Origin: Eutreptiella sp. 'Long Island Sound 2002'
Taxonomy: Eukaryota > Euglenozoa > Euglenophyceae > Eutreptiales > Eutreptiaceae
Assembly (NCBI GenBank): GCA_964036045.1
Contig: OZ038400.1
Span: 10,379,976-10,443,975, forward strand
Length of the DNA: 64,000 nucleotides
Direction of reading: 5' to 3'
Below are positions 9,355 to 23,854 of this stretch, one piece after another; the stretch's first letter is position 1, and every line of letters begins with the position of its first letter. A model generated the notes under the pieces. The model searched no databases. It worked only from the letters and a program-made list of their open reading frames with translations, and was not told the origin of the DNA. The position numbers and the translations under genes were made by a program.

Positions 9355-12300
9355 CAAAGTAGCCTTTAGAGCGGGGGGCAGAATCAGAACTGGCCCACAA
9401 GTGGGCAAGGTGGCTACATCACCCCTGCTGCCTCGGGGGTCCCCACCGCTTCAGAGCGGGGGGCAGAATCAGAATTGGCCCACAAGTGGGCAAGGTGGCT
9501 ACATCACCCCTGCCGCCTGAGATGTCCCCACCGCTACAGAGCGGGGGGACAGAATCAGAATTGGCCCATAAGTGGGCAAGGTGGCTACATTACCCCTGCC
9601 GCCTCGGGGGTTCCCACCGCTTCAGAGCGGGGGGCAGAATCCGAAGTGGCCCACAAGTGGGCAAGGTGGCTACAACACCCCTGCCGCCTCGGGGATCCCC
9701 ACCGCTTCAGAGCGGGGGACAGAATCAGAATTGGCCGACTAGTGGGCAAGGTGCCTACATCACCCCTGCCGCCTCGGGGGTCCCCACCGCTTCAGAGCGG
9801 GGGGACAGAATCGGAAGTGGCCCACAAGTGGGCAAGGTGGCTACATCACCCCTGCCGCCTGGGGGGGGGGGGGGAGGCAACGCTTCCGAGCGGGGGGACA
9901 GAATCAGAAGTGGCCCACAAGTGGGCAAGGTGGCTACATCACCCTTGCCGCCTCGGAGGTCCCCACCGCTTCAGAGCGGGGGACAGAATCCGAAGTGGCC
10001 CACAAGTGGGCAAGGTGGCTACATCACCCCTGCCGCTTGGGGGGTCCCCACTGCTTCAAAGCGGGGGGCAGAATCAGAAGTGGCCGACAAGTGGGCAAGG
10101 TGGCTACATCACGCCTGCCGCCTAGGGGGGGGGCGGCAACGCTTCAGAGCGGGGGGACAGAATCAGAAGTGGCCCACCAGTGGGCAAGGTGGCTACATCA
10201 CCCCTGCCGCCTGGGGGGTCCCCAGCGCTTCCGAGCGGGGGGACAGCATCAGAATTGGCCCACAAGTGGGCAAGGTGGCTACATCACCCCTGCCGCCTAG
10301 GGGGTCCCGCTCCCCACCGATCTAGAGCGGGGGGACAGAATCAGAAGTGGCCCACAAATGGGCAAGGTGGCTACATCACCCCTGCCGACTGGGGAGTCCC
10401 CACCGCTTCAGAGCGGGGGGACAGAATCAGAAGTGGCCCACAAATGGGCAAGGTGGCTACATCACCCCTGCCGTCTGGGGAGTCCCCACCGCTTCAGAGC
10501 GGGGGGACAGAATCAGAATTGGCCCACAAGTGGGCAAGGTGGCTACATCACCCCTGCCGCCTCGGGGGTCCCCACCGATCTAGAGCGGGGGGACAGAATC
10601 AGAAGTGGCCCACAAATGGGCAAGGTGGCTACATCACCCCTGCCGTCCGGGGAGTCCCCACCGCTTCAGAGCGGGGGGACAGAATCAGAAGTGGCCCACA
10701 AATGGGCAAGGTGGCTACATCACCCCTGCTGTCTGGGGAGTCCCCACCGCTTCAGAGCGGGGGGACAGAATCAGTAGTGGCCCACAAGTGGGCAAGGTGG
10801 CTACATCACCCCTGCCGCCTCGGGGGTCCCCACCGCTTCAGAGCGGGGGGACAGAATCAGAAGTGGCCCACAAATGGGCAAGGTGGCTACATCACCCCTG
10901 CCGTCTGGGGGGTCCCCACCGCTTCCGAGCGGGGAGACAGAATCCGAAGTGGCGCACAAGTGGGCAAGGTGGCTACATCACCCCTGCCGCTTGGGGTGTC
11001 TCCACCGCTTCGGAGCGGGGGGACAGAATCCGAAGTGGCCCACAAGTGGGCATGGTGGCTAGATCACCCCTGCCGCCTCGGGGGTCCCCACCGCTTCAGG
11101 GCGGGGGGACAGAATCAGAGGTGGCCCACAAGTGGGCAAGGTGGCTACATCACCCCTGCCTTCTGGGGGGTCCCCACCGCTTCCGAGCGGGGGGACAGAA
11201 TCAGAAGTGGCCCACAAGTGGGCAAGGTGGCTACATCACCCCTGCCGCCTCGGGGGTCCCCACCGCTTCAGAGCGGGGGGACAGAATCAGAAGTGGCCCA
11301 CAAGTGGGCAAGATGGCTACATCACCCCTGCCGCCTGGGGGGTCCCGACCGCTTCAGAGCGGGGGGACAGAATCAGAAGTGGCCCAGAAGTGGGCAAGGA
11401 GGCTACATCACCCCTGCCGCCTGGGGGGTCCCCACCGCTTCAGCGCGGGGGGACACAATCCGAATTGGCCCACAAGTGGGCAAGGTGGCTACATCACCCC
11501 TGCCGCCTCGGAGGTCCGCACCGCTTCAGAGCGGGCAGACAGAATCAGAGGTGGCCCACAAGTGGGCATGGTGGCTACATCACCCCTGCCGCCTGAGGGG
11601 TCCCCAACGCTTCAGAGCGGGGGACAGAATCAGAATTGGCCCACAAGTGGGCGAGATGGCTACATTACCCCTGCCGCTTGGGGGTCCCCACCGCTTCAGA
11701 GCGGGGGGACAGAATCAGAAGTGGCCCACAAGTGGGCAAGGTGGCTACATCACCCCTGCCGCCTCGGGGGTCTCCACCGCTTCAGAGCGGGGGGACAGAA
11801 TCAGAAGTGGCCCACAAGTGGGCAAGGTGGCTACATCACCCGTGCCGCCTGGGGGGTCCCCACCGCTTCAGAGCGGGGGGACAGAATCCGAAGTGGCCCA
11901 CAAGTGGGCAAGGTGGCTACATCACCCCTGCTGCCTCGGGGGTCCCCACCGCTTCAGAGCGGGGGGCAGAATCAGAAGTGGCCCACAAGTGGGCAAGGTG
12001 GCTACATCACCCCTGCCGCCTAGGGGGTCCCCACCGCTTCAGAGCGGGGGGACAGAATCAGAAGTGGCCCACAAGTGGGCAAGGTGGCTACATCACCCCT
12101 GCCGTCTGAGGGGTCCCCACCGCTTCAGAGCGGGGGGACATAATCCGAGGTGGCCCACAAGTGGGCAAGGTGGCTACATCACCCCTGCCGCCTCAGGGGT
12201 CCCCACCGCTTCAGAGCGGGGGGCAGAATCAGAAGTGGCCCACCAGTGGGCAAGGTGGCTACATCACCCCTGCCGTCTGGGGGGTCCCCACCGCTTCAGA

Positions 12301-15300
12301 GCGGGGGGACAGAATCAGAATTTGCCCACAAGTGGGCAAGGTGGCTACATCACCCCTGCCGCCTGAGGGGTCCCCACCGCTTCAGAGCGGGGGGACAGAA
12401 TCAGAATTGGCCCACAAGTGGGCAAGGTGGCTGGATCACCCCTGCCGCCTGGGGGGTCCCCACCGCTTCAGAGCGGGGGGCAGAATCAGAAGTGGCCCAC
12501 AAGTGGGCGAGGTGGCTACATCATCTCTGCCGCCTCGGGGGTCCCCACCGCTTCAAAGCGGGGGGACAGAATCCGAAGTGGCCCACAAGTGGGCAAGGTG
12601 GCTACATCACCCCTGCCGCCTCGGGGTGTCCCCACCGCTTCAGAGCGGGGGGACAGAATCAGAACTGGCCCACAAGCGGGCAAGCTGGCTACATCACCCC
12701 TGCCGTCTGGGGGGTCCCCACCGCTTCAGAGCGGGGGGACAGAATCAGATTTGGCCCACAGGTGGGCAAGGTGGCTACATCACCCCTGCCGCCTGAGGGG
12801 TCCCAACCGCTTCAGAGCGGGGGGACAGAATCCGGATTGGCCCACAAGTGGGCAAGGTGGCTACATCACCCCTGCCGCCTGGGGGGTCCCCACCGCTTCA
12901 GAGCGGGGGGCAGAATCAGAACTGGCGCACAAGTGGGCAAGGTGGCTACATCATCTCTGCCGCCTCGGGGGTCCCCACCGCTTCAAAGCGGGGGGACAGA
13001 ATTCGAAGTGGCCCACAAGTGGGCAAGGTGGCTACATCACCCCTGCCGCCTCGGGGGGTCCCCACCGCTTCAGAGCGGGGGGACAGAATCAGAAGTGGCC
13101 CACAAGTGGGCACGGTGGCTACATCACCCCTGCCGCCTGGGGGGTCCCCACCGCTTCAGAGCGGGGGGACACAATCCGAATTGGCCCACAAGTGGGCAAG
13201 GTGGCTACATCACCCCTGCTGTCTAGGGGGTCCCCACCGCTTCAGATCGGGGGGACAGAATCAGAAGTGGCCCACAAGTGGGCAAGGTGGCTACATCACC
13301 CCTGCCGCCTGGGGGTCCCCACCGCTTCAGAGCGGGGGGACAGAATCCGAAGTGGCCCACAAGTGGGCAAGGTGGCTACATCACCCCTGCCGCCTCGGGG
13401 GGTCCCCACCGCTTCAGAGCGGGGGGACAGAATCAGAAGTGGCCCACAAGTGGGCACGGTGGCTACATCACCCCTGCCGCCTGGGGGGTCCCCACCGCTT
13501 CAGAGCGGGGGGACACAATCCGAATTGGCCCACAAGTGGGCAAGGTGGCTACATCACCCCTGCCGCCTCGGGGGGTCCCCACCGCTTCGGAGCGGTGGGA
13601 CAGAATCAGAATTGGCCCGCAAGTGGGCAAGATGGCTACATTACCCCTGCCACTTGGGGGTCCCCACCGCTTCCGAGCGGGGGGACAGAATCAGAATTGG
13701 CCCACAAGTGGGCAAGGTGGCTACATCACCCCTGCCGTCTGGGGGGTCCCCACCGCTTCAGATCGGGGGGACAGAATCAGAAGTGGCCCACAAGTGGGCA
13801 AGGTGGCTACATCACCCCTGCCGCCTCGGGGGTCCCCACCGCTTCAGAGCGGGGGGAAAGAATCAGAATTGGCCCAAAAGTGGGCAAGATGGCTACATTA
13901 CCCCTGCCACTTGGGGGTCCCCACCGCTTCAGAGCTGGGGGACAGAATCAGAATTGGCCCACAAGTCGGCAAGATGGATACATCACCCCTGCCGTCTGGG
14001 GGTCCCCACCGCTTCAGAGCGGGGGGACAGAATCAGAAGTGGCCCACAAGTGGGCAAGGTGGCTACATCACCCCTGCCGCCTGGGGGTCCCCACCGCTTC
14101 GGAGCGGGGGGACAGAATCCGAAGTGGCCCACAAGTGGGCAAGGTGGCTAAATCACCCCTGCCGCCTCGGGGGGTCCCCACCGCTTCAGAGCGGGGGGAC
14201 AGAATCAGAAGTGGCCCACAAGTGGGCAAGGTGGCTACATCACCCCTGCCGCCTGGGGGGTCCCCACCGCTTCAGAGCGGGGAGACAGAATCAGAAGTGG
14301 CCCACAAGTGGGCAAGGTGGCTACATCACCCCTGCCGCCTCGGGGGGTCCCCACCGCTTCAGAGCGGGGGGACAGAATCAGAAGTGGCCCACAAGTGGGC
14401 ACGCTGGCTACATCACCCCTGCCGCCTGGGGGGTCCCCACCGCTTCAGAGCGGGGGGACACAATCCGAATTGGCCCACAAGTGGGCAAGGTGGCTACATC
14501 ACCCCTGCCGTCTAGGGGGTCCCCACCGCTTCAGATCGGGGGGACAGAATCAGAAGTGGCCCACAAGTGGGCAAGGTGGCTACATCACCCCTGCCGCCTG
14601 GGGGTCCCCACCGCTTCAGAGCGGGGGGACAGAATCCGAAGTGGCCCACAAGTGGGCAAGGTGGCTACATCACCCCTGCCGCCTGGGGGGTCCCCACCGC
14701 TTCAGAGCGGGGAGACAGAATCAGAAGTGGCCCACAAGTGGGCAAGGTGGCTACATCACCCCTGCCGCCTCGGGGGGTCCCCACCGCTTCAGAGCGGGGG
14801 GACAGAATCAGAAGTGGCCCACAAGGGGGCACGCTGGCTACATCACCCCTGCCGCCTGGGGGGTCCCCACCGCTTCAGAGCGGGGGGACACAATCCGAAT
14901 TGGCCCACAAGTGGGCAAGGTGGCTACATCACCCCTGCCGCCTCGGGGGGTCCCCACCGCTTCGGAGCGGTGGGACAGAATCAGAATTGGCCCGCAAGTG
15001 GGCAAGATGGCTACATTACCCCTGCCACTTGGGGGTCCCCACCGCTTCCGAGCGGGGGGACAGAATCAGAATTGGCCCACAAGTGGGCAAGGTGGCTACA
15101 TCACCCCTGCCGTCTAGGGGGTCCCCACCGCTTCAGATCGGGGGGACAGAATCAGAAGTGGCCCACAAGTGAGCAAGGTGGCTACATCACCCCTGCCGCC
15201 TCGGGGGTCCCCACCGCTTCAGAGCGGGGGGAAAGAATCAGAATTGGCCCAAAAGTGGGCAAGATGGCTACATTACCCCTGCCACTTGGGGGTCCCCACC

Positions 15301-18300
15301 GCTTCAGAGCGGGGGGACAGAATCAGAATTGGCCCTCAAGTCGGCAAGATGGATACATCACCCCTGCCGTCTGGGGGTCCCCACCGCTTCAGAGCGGGGG
15401 GACAGAATCAGAAGTGGCCCACAAGTGGGCAAGGTGGCTACATCACCCCTGCCGCCTGGGGGTCCCCACCGCTTCGGAGCGGGGGGACAGAATCCGAAGT
15501 GGCCCACAAGTGGGCAAGGTGGCTACATCACCCCTGCCGCCTCGGGGGGTCCCCACCGCTTCAGAGCGGGGGGACAGAATCAGAAGTGGCCCACAAGTGG
15601 GCAAGGTGGCTACATCACCCTGCCGCCTGGGGGGTCCCCACCGCTTCAGAGCGGGGGGACAGAATCCGAATTGGCCCACAAGTGGGCAAGGTGGCTACAT
15701 CACCCCTGCCGCCTGAGGGGTCCCCACCGCTTCCGAGCGGGGGGACAGAATCAGAAGTGGCCCACAAGTGGGCAAGGTGGCTACATCACCCCTGCCGCCC
15801 CGGGGGTCCCCACCGCTTCCGAGCGGGGGGGAGAATCCGAAGTGGCCCACAAGTGGGGAAGGTGGCTACATCACCCCTGCCGTCGGGGGGTTCCCCACCG
15901 CTTCAGAGCGGGGGGACAGAATCAGAAGTGGCCCACAAGTGGGCAAGGTGGCTACATCACCCCTGCCGCTTGGGGGGTCCCCACCGCTTCAGAGCGGGGG
16001 GACAGAATCAGAGGTGGCCCACAGGTGGGCATGGTGGCTACATCACCCCTGCCGCCTGAGGGGTCCCCACCGCTTCAGAGCGGGGGGACAGGATCAGAAT
16101 TGGCCCACAAGTGGGCAAGGTGGCTACATCACCCGTGCCGCCTGGGGGGTCCCGGCCGCTTCAGAGCGGGGGGACAGAATCCGAAGTGGCCCACAAGTGG
16201 GCAAGGTGGCTACATCACCCCTGCCGCCTGGGGGGTCCCCATCGCTTCAGAGCGGGGGGACAGAATCAGAAGTGGCCCCCAAGTGGGCAAGGTGGCTACA
16301 TCATCCGTGCCGCCTGGGGGGTCCCCACCGCTTCAGAGCGGGGGGACAGAATCCGAAGTGGCCCACAAGTGGGCAAGGTGGCTACATCACCCCTGCCGCC
16401 TCGGAGGTCCCCACCGCTTCAGAGCGGGCATACAGAATCAGAGGTGGCCCACAAGTGGGCATGGTGGCTACATCACCCCTGCCGCCTGAGGGGTCCCCAA
16501 CGCTTCAGAGCGGGGGACAGAATCAGAATTGGCCCACAAGTGGGCAAGGCGGCTACATCACCCCTGCCGCCTTGGGGGTCCCCACCGCTTCAGAGCGGGG
16601 GGCAGAATCAGAAGTGGCCCACAAGTGGGCAAGGTGGCTACATCACCTCTGCCGCCTGGGGGGTCCCCACCGCTTCAGAGCGGGGGGACAGAATCAGAAG
16701 TGGCCCACAAGTGGGCGAGGTGGCTACATCACCCCTGCTGTCTGAGGGGTCCCCACCGTTTTAGAGCGGAGGGACAGAATCCGAGGTGGCCCACAAGTGG
16801 GCAAGGTGGCTACATCACCCCTGCCGCCTCGGGGGTCCCCACCGCTTCAGAGCGGGGGACAGAATCAGGAGTGGCCCACAAGTGGGCAAGGTGGCTACAT
16901 CACCCCTGCCGCCTGGGGGGTCCCCACCGCTTCAGAGCGGGGGGCAGAATCAGAAGTGGCCCACAAGTGGGTAAGGTGGCTACATCACCCCTGCCGTCTG
17001 GGGGGTGCCCACCGCTTCAGAGCGGGGGGACAGAATCAGAATTGGCCCACAAGTGGGCAAGGTGGCTACATCACACCTGCCGCCTGAGGAGTCCCCACCG
17101 CTTCAGAGCGGGGGGACAGAATCAGAATTGGCCCACAAGTGGGCAAGGTGGCTACATCACCCCTGCCGCCTGGGGGGTCACCACCGCTTCAGAGCGGGGG
17201 GCAGACTCAGAACTGGCGCACAAGTGGGCAAGGTGGCTACATCATCCTTGCCGCCTCAGGGGTCCCCAACGCTTCAGAGCGGGGGGACAGAATCAGAAGT
17301 GGCCCACAAGTGGGCAAGGTGGCTACATCACCCCTGCCGCCTGGGGGTCCCCACCGCTTCAGAGCGGGGGGACAGAATCCGAAGTGGCCCACAAGTGGGC
17401 AAGGTGGCTACATCATCCCTGCCGCCTCAGGGGTCCCCGACGCTTCAGATCGGGGGGACAGAATCAGAAGTGGCCCACAAGTGGGCAAGGTGGCTACATC
17501 ACCCCTGCCGCCTGGGGGTCCCCACCGCTTCAGAGCGGGGGGACAGAATCCGAAGTGGCCCACAAGTGGGCAAGGTGGCTACATCACCCCTGCCGCCTGG
17601 GGGGTCCCCACCGCTTCAGAGCGGGGGGACAGAATCAGAAGTGCCCCGGAAGTGCGCAAGGTGGCTACATCACCTGTGCCGCCTGGGGGGTCCCCACGGC
17701 TTCAGAGCGGGGGGACAGAATCCGAAGTGGCCCACAAGTGGGCAAGGTGGCTACATCACCCCTGCCGCCTCGGAGGTCCCCACCGCTTCAGAGCGGGCAG
17801 ACAGAATCAGAGGTGGCCCACAAGTGGGCATGGTGGCTACATCACCCCTGCCGCCTGAGGGGTCCCCAACGCTTCAGAGCGGGGGACAGAATCAGAATTG
17901 GCCCACAAGTGGGCAAGGCGGCTACATCACCCCTGCCGCCTTGGGGGTCCCCACCGCTTCAGAGCGGGGGGCAGAATCAGAAGTGGCCCACAAGTGGGCA
18001 AGGTGGCTACATCACCCCTGCCGCCTGGGGGGTCCCCACCGCTTCAGAGCGGGGGGACAGAATCAGAAGTGGCCCACAAGTGGGCAAGGTGGCTACATCA
18101 CCCCTGCCGTCTGAGGGGTCCCCACCGCTTCAGAGCGGGAGGACAGAATCCGAGGTGGCCCACAAGTGGGCAAGGTGGCTACATCACCCCTGCCGCCTCA
18201 GGGGTCCCCACCGCTTCAGAGCGGGGGGCAGAATCAGAAGTGGCCCACAAGTGGGCAAGGTGGCTACATCACCGCTGCCGTCTGGGGGGTCCCCACCGCT

Positions 18301-21300
18301 TCAGAGCGGGGGGACAGAATCAGAACTGGCCCACAAGTGGGCAAGGTGGCTACATCACCCCTGCCGTCTGGGGGGTCCCCACCGCTTCAGAGCGGGGGGA
18401 CAGAATCAGAATTGGCCCACAAGTGGGCAAGGTGGCTACATCACCCCTGCTGCCTGGGGGGTCTCCACCGCTTCAGAGCGGGGGGAAGACTCAGAACTGG
18501 CGCACAAGTGGGCAAGGTGGCTACATCATCCCTGCCGCCTCGGGGGTCCCCACCGCTTCAGAGCGGGGGGACAGAATCAGAATTGGCCCACAAGTGGGCA
18601 AGGTGGCTACATCACCCCTGCCGCCTCAGGGGTCCCCACCGCTTCAGAGCGGGGGGCAGAATCAGAAGTGGCCCACAAGTGGGCAAGGTGGCTACATCAC
18701 CGCTGCCGTCTGGGGGGTCCCCACCGCTTCAGAGCGGGGGGACAGAATCAGAATTGGCCCACAAGTGGGCAAGGTGGCTACATCACCCCTGCCGTCTGGG
18801 GGGTCCCCACCGCTTCAGAGCGGGGGGACAGAATCAGAATTGGCCCACAAGTGGGCAAGGTGGCTACATCACCCCTGCTGCCTGGGGGGTCTCCACCGCT
18901 TCAGAGCGGGGGGAAGACTCAGAACTGGCCCACAAGTGGGCAAGGTGGCTACATCACCGCTGCCGTCTGGGGGGTCCCCACCGCTTCAGAGCGGGGGGAC
19001 AGAATCAGAATTGGCCCACAAGTGGGCAAGGTGGCTACATCACCCCTGCCGTCTGGGGGGTCCCCACCGCTTCAGAGCGGGGGGACAGAATCAGAATTGG
19101 CCCACAAGTGGGCAAGGTGGCTACATGACCCCTGCCGTCTGGGGGGTCCCCACCGCTTCAGATCGGGGGGACAGAATCAGAAGTGGCCCACAAGTGGGCA
19201 AGGTGGCTACATCACCCCTGCCGCCTGGGGGTCCCCACCGCTTCAGAGCGGGGGGACAGAATCCAAAGTGGCCCACAAGTGGGCAAGGTGGCTACATCAC
19301 CCCTGCCGCCTGGGGGGTCCCCACCGCTTCAGAGCGGGGGGACAGAATCCGAATGGGCCCACAAGTGGGCAAGGTGGCTACATCACCCCTGCCGCCTCGG
19401 GGGGTCCCCACCGCTTCAGAGCGGGGGGGCAGAATCAGAAGTGGCCCACAAGTGGGCAAGATGGCTCAATTACCCCTGCCACTTGGGGGTCCCCACCGCT
19501 TCCGAGCGGGGGGACAGAATCAGAATTGGCCCACAAGTGGGCAAGGTGGCTACATCACCCCTGCTGCCTGGGGGGTCCCCACCGCCTCAGATCGGGGGGA
19601 CAGAATCAGAAGTGGCCCACAAGTGGGCAAGGTGGCTACATCACCCCTGCCGCCTCGGGGGTCCCCACCGCTTCAGAGGGGGGGGAAAGAATCAGAATTT
19701 GCCCACAAGTGGGCAAGATGGCTACATTACCCCTGCCACTTGGGGGTCCCCACCGCTTCAGAGCGGGGGGACAGAATCAGAATTGGCCCACAAGTGGGCA
19801 AGGTGGCTACATCACCCCTGCCGTCTGGGGGGTCCCCACCGCTTCAGAGCGGGGGGGCAGAATCAGAAGTGGCCCACAAGTTGGCAAGGTGGCTACATCA
19901 CCCCTGCCGCCTGGGGGTCCCCACCGCTTCAGAGCGGGGGGACAGAATCAGAAGTGGCCCACAAGTGGGCAAGGTGGCTACATCACCCCTGCCGCCTCGG
20001 GGGGTCCCCGGGGCTTCAGAGCGGGGGGACAGAATCAGAATTGGCCCACAAGTGGGCAAGATGGCTACATTACCCCTGCCACTTGGGGGTCCCCACCGCT
20101 TCCGAGCGGGGGGACAGAATCAGAAGTGGCCCACAAGTGGGCAAGGTGGCTACATCACCCCTGCCGCCTCGGGGGTCCCCACCGCTTCCGAGCGGGGGGC
20201 AGAATCAGAAGTGGCCCACAAGTGGGCAAGGTGGCTACATCACCCCTGCCGTCTGGGGGGTCCCCACCGCCTCAGAGCGGGGGGACAGAATCAGAAGTGG
20301 CCCAAAAGGGGGCAAGGTGGCTACATCACCCCTGCCGCCTCGGGGGTCCCCACCGCTTCCGAGCGGGGGGCAGAATCAGAAGTGGCCCACAAGTGGGCAA
20401 GGTGGCTACATCACCCCTGCCGTCTGGGGGGTCCCCACCGCTTCAGAGCGGGGGGACAGAATCAGAAGTGGCCCACAAGTGGGCAAGGTGGCTACATCAC
20501 CCCTGCCGCTTGGGGGGTCCCCACCGCTTCAGAGCGAGGGGACAGAGTCAGAGGTGGCCCACAAGTGGGCATGGTGGCTACATCACCCCTGCCGCCTGAG
20601 GGGTCCCCACCGCTTCAGAGCGGGGGGACAGGATCAGAACTGGCCCACAAGTGGGCAAGGTGGCTACATCACCCGTGCCGCCTGGGGGGTCCCCACCGCT
20701 TCAGAGCGGGAAGCAGAATCAGAGGTGGCCCACAAGTGGGCAAGGTGGCTACATCACCCCTGCCGTCTGGGGGGTCCCCACCGCTTCAGAGCGGGGGGGC
20801 AGAATCAGAAGTGGCCCACAAGTGGGCAAGGTGGCTACATCATTCCTGCCGCCTCGGTGGTCCCCACCGCTTCAGAGCGGGGGAACAGAATCAGAGGTGG
20901 CCCACAAGTGGGCAAGGTGGCTACATGACCCCTGCCGCCTGGGGGGTCCCCACCGCGTCACAGCGGGGGGCAGAATCAGAAGTGGCCCACAAGTGGGCAA
21001 GGTGGCTACATCACCCCTGCCGCCTGGGGGGTCCCCACCGCTTCAGAGCGGGGGGACAGAATCAGAAGTGGCCCACCCGTGGGCAAGGTGGCTACATCAC
21101 CCCTGCCGCCTGGGGGGTCCCCACCGCTCCAAAGCGGGGGGACAGAATCAGAATTGGCCCACAAGTGGGCAAGGTGGCTACATCACCCCTGCCGCCTGGG
21201 GGTCCCCACCGCTTCAGAGTGGGGGGACAGAATCACAAGTGGCCCACAAGTGGGCAAGGTGGGTACATCACCCCTGCCGCCTCGGGGGGTCCCCACCGCT

Positions 21301-23138
21301 TCAGAGCGGGGGCACAGAATCAAAAGTGGCCCACAAGTGGGCAAGGTGGCTACATCACCCCTGCCGTCTAGGGGTTCCCCACCGCTTCAAAGCGGGGGGA
21401 CAGAATCAGAATTGGCCCACAAGTGGGCATGGTGGCTACATCACCCCTGCCGCCTGGGGGTCCCCACCGCTTCAAAGCGGGCGGACAGAATCAGAATTGG
21501 CCCACAAGTGGGCAAGGTGGCTACATCACTGCTGCCGCCTGGGGGTCCCCACCGCTTCAGAGCGGGGGGATAGAATCAGATTTGGCCCACAAGTGGGCAA
21601 GGTGGCTACATCACCCCTGCGGGCCTCGGGGGGTCCCCACCGCTTCAGAGCGGGGGGACAGAATCAGAATTGGCCCACAAGTAGGCAAGATGGCTACATT
21701 ACCCCTGCCGCTTGGGGGGTCTGCACCGCTTCCGAGCCGGGGGACAGAATCAGAAGTGGCCCACAAGTGGGCAAGGTGGCTACATCACCCCTGCCGCCTC
21801 GGGGGTCCCCACCGCTTCAGAGCGGGGGAACATAATCAGAGGTGGCCCACAAGTGGGCAAGGTGGCTACATGACCCCTGCCGCCTGGGGGGTTCCCCACC
21901 GCGTCACAGCGGGGGGCAGAATCAGAAGTGGCCCACAAGTGGGCAAGGTGGCTACATCACCCCTGCCGCCTGGGGGGTCCCCATCGCTTCAGAGCGGAGG
22001 GACAGAATCAGAAGTGGCCCACCAGTGGGCAAGGTGGCTACATCACCCCTGCCATCGGGGGGTCCCCACCGCTTCAGAGCGGGGGGGCAGAATCAAAAGT
22101 GGCCCACAAGTGGGCAAGGTGGCTACATCACCCCTGCCGTCCAGGGGTTCCCCACCGCTTCAAAGCGGGGGGACAGAATCAGAATTGGCCCACACATGGT
22201 GGCTACATCACCCCTGCCGCCTGGGGGTCCCTACCGCTTCAGAGCGGGGGGACAGAATCAGAAGTGGCCCACAAGTGGGCAAGGTGGCTACATCACCCCT
22301 GCCGCCTCGGGGGGTCCCCACCGCTTCAGAGCGGGGGGACAGAATCAGAATTGGCCCACAAGTAGGCAAGGTGGCTACATTACCCCTGCCGCTTGGGGGG
22401 TCCCCACCACTTCAGAGCGGGGGGACAGAATCAGAAGTGGCCCACAAGTGGGCAAGGTGGCTACATGACCCCTGCCGCCTGGGGGGTCCCCACCGCTTCA
22501 GAGCGGGGGGACAGAATCCGAAGTGGCCCACAAGTGTGCAACGTGGCTACATCACCCCTGCCGCCTCGGGGGTCCCCACCGCTTCAGAGCGGGGTGACAG
22601 AATCCGAAGTGGCCCACAAGTGGGCAAAGTGGCTACATCACCCCTGCCGCCTCGGGGGGTCCCCACCGCTTCAGAGCGGGGGGACAGAATCAGAATTGGC
22701 CCACAAGTAGGCAAGGTGGCTACATTACCCCTGCCGCTTGGGGGGTCCCCACCACTTCAGAGCGGGGGGACAGAATCAGAAGTGGCCCACAAGTGGGCAA
22801 GGTGGCTACATGACCCCTGCCGCCTGGGGGGTCCCCACCGCTTCAGAGCGGGGGGACAGAATCCGAAGTGGCCCACAAGTGTGCAACGTGGCTACATCAC
22901 CCCTGCCGCCTCGGGGGTCCCCACCGCTTCAGAGCGGGGTGACAGAATCCGAAGTGGCCCACAAGTGGGCAAAGTGGCTACATGACCCCTGCCGCCTGGG
23001 GGGTCCCCACCGCTTCAGAGCGGGGGGACAGAATCAGAGGTGGCCCACAAGTGGGCAAGGTGGCTACATCACCCCTGCCGCCTCGGGGCGTCCCCACCGC
23101 TTCATAGCGGGGGGACAGAATCAGAAGTGGCCCACAAG
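9355..23138 (+). repeat. 86 bp satellite array, about 160 copies
   Basis: Tandem units of 86 bp (GCAAGGTGGCTACATC recurs every 86 bp, e.g. 9403 and 9489). Each unit has two inverted repeats: GCCCAC-AA-GTGGGC and CCGCT-tcag-AGCGG flanked by C and G runs. Units differ by point changes and by 1 bp changes in G/C runs. 86 is not a multiple of three and the unit has no plus-strand stop in any frame, so very long open frames cycle through all three frames with an 86-residue protein period; none is considered a gene. A higher-order pattern is visible at 13.6-15.2 kb (about 1,375 bp, 16 units). Confidence 0.95.
23131..23138 (+). repeat. Left 8 bp target-site duplication of the hAT element
   Basis: CCCACAAG, identical to 24689-24696 on the other side. 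It is part of the inverted repeat of the 86 bp satellite unit. Confidence 0.9.
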
Positions 23139-23176
23139 CAGGGTTGGTACCATACAGAACGTGTACCGTTCGGTAT

Positions 23177-23214
23177 CGATACCATACAGTACTCCGGTGT
23201 CCTGTATGGTATCG
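23177..23214 (+). repeat. Subterminal 13 bp inverted repeat of the hAT element
   Basis: CGATACCATACAG at 23177-23189 is the exact reverse complement of 23202-23214, with a 12 nt loop. It repeats part of the terminal inverted repeat (ACCATACAG). Confidence 0.85.
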
Positions 23215-23854
23215 CCTAGCCCCAATGAAGACCCAGTAGGCACCACTAAATGTCCGCTGAATCCTTGGTTTTACGATATATTTGAGCTGATTCCAAAAAC
23301 CAAACTTTTGTCCCAAAAACACCAGAAAATTTCAACAAATATTTGTTACCACAGACCTGCTTTTAAATGTTTCTCAAAACACCCTGCAAATGATTCACAC
23401 CTTAAATTGCTTGCTTCCCTTTTATGCACTACCCTGCCTGCAGTTCAGCCAAAAAGACAATGTTTCTTAAAACACCGTGCAAATGACTTTTCAGCTCTAC
23501 CCTGTCTTGCCCTGCAACTCAGACACAAAGAATACTTTAACGTCGACTTTACTGCACACTGTCTTCTTCCTGGTCCAGCGCTAAGCGTGGGCCTTGAAAG
23601 AGGGGTCCCAGGATTCAACAGAGCTAAACGAAGGCAAGGCTACAAATCCGGATATCAATACACACATGCATGCCACGCCCCAGGGTTGATGGAGGCACAG
23701 AGGCCAAAGTCAAATTTACAGATCCACTCATTGCATGTGAATGACAGGCACACGCACGTGACACACACTGAAAACAAGACTTCTGGCGAATACAACTGGA
23801 GGCAGACGACGCTTATTTACCTTGGCGCTTGGGCGCAGCGCGGAGGTCGCCCCA

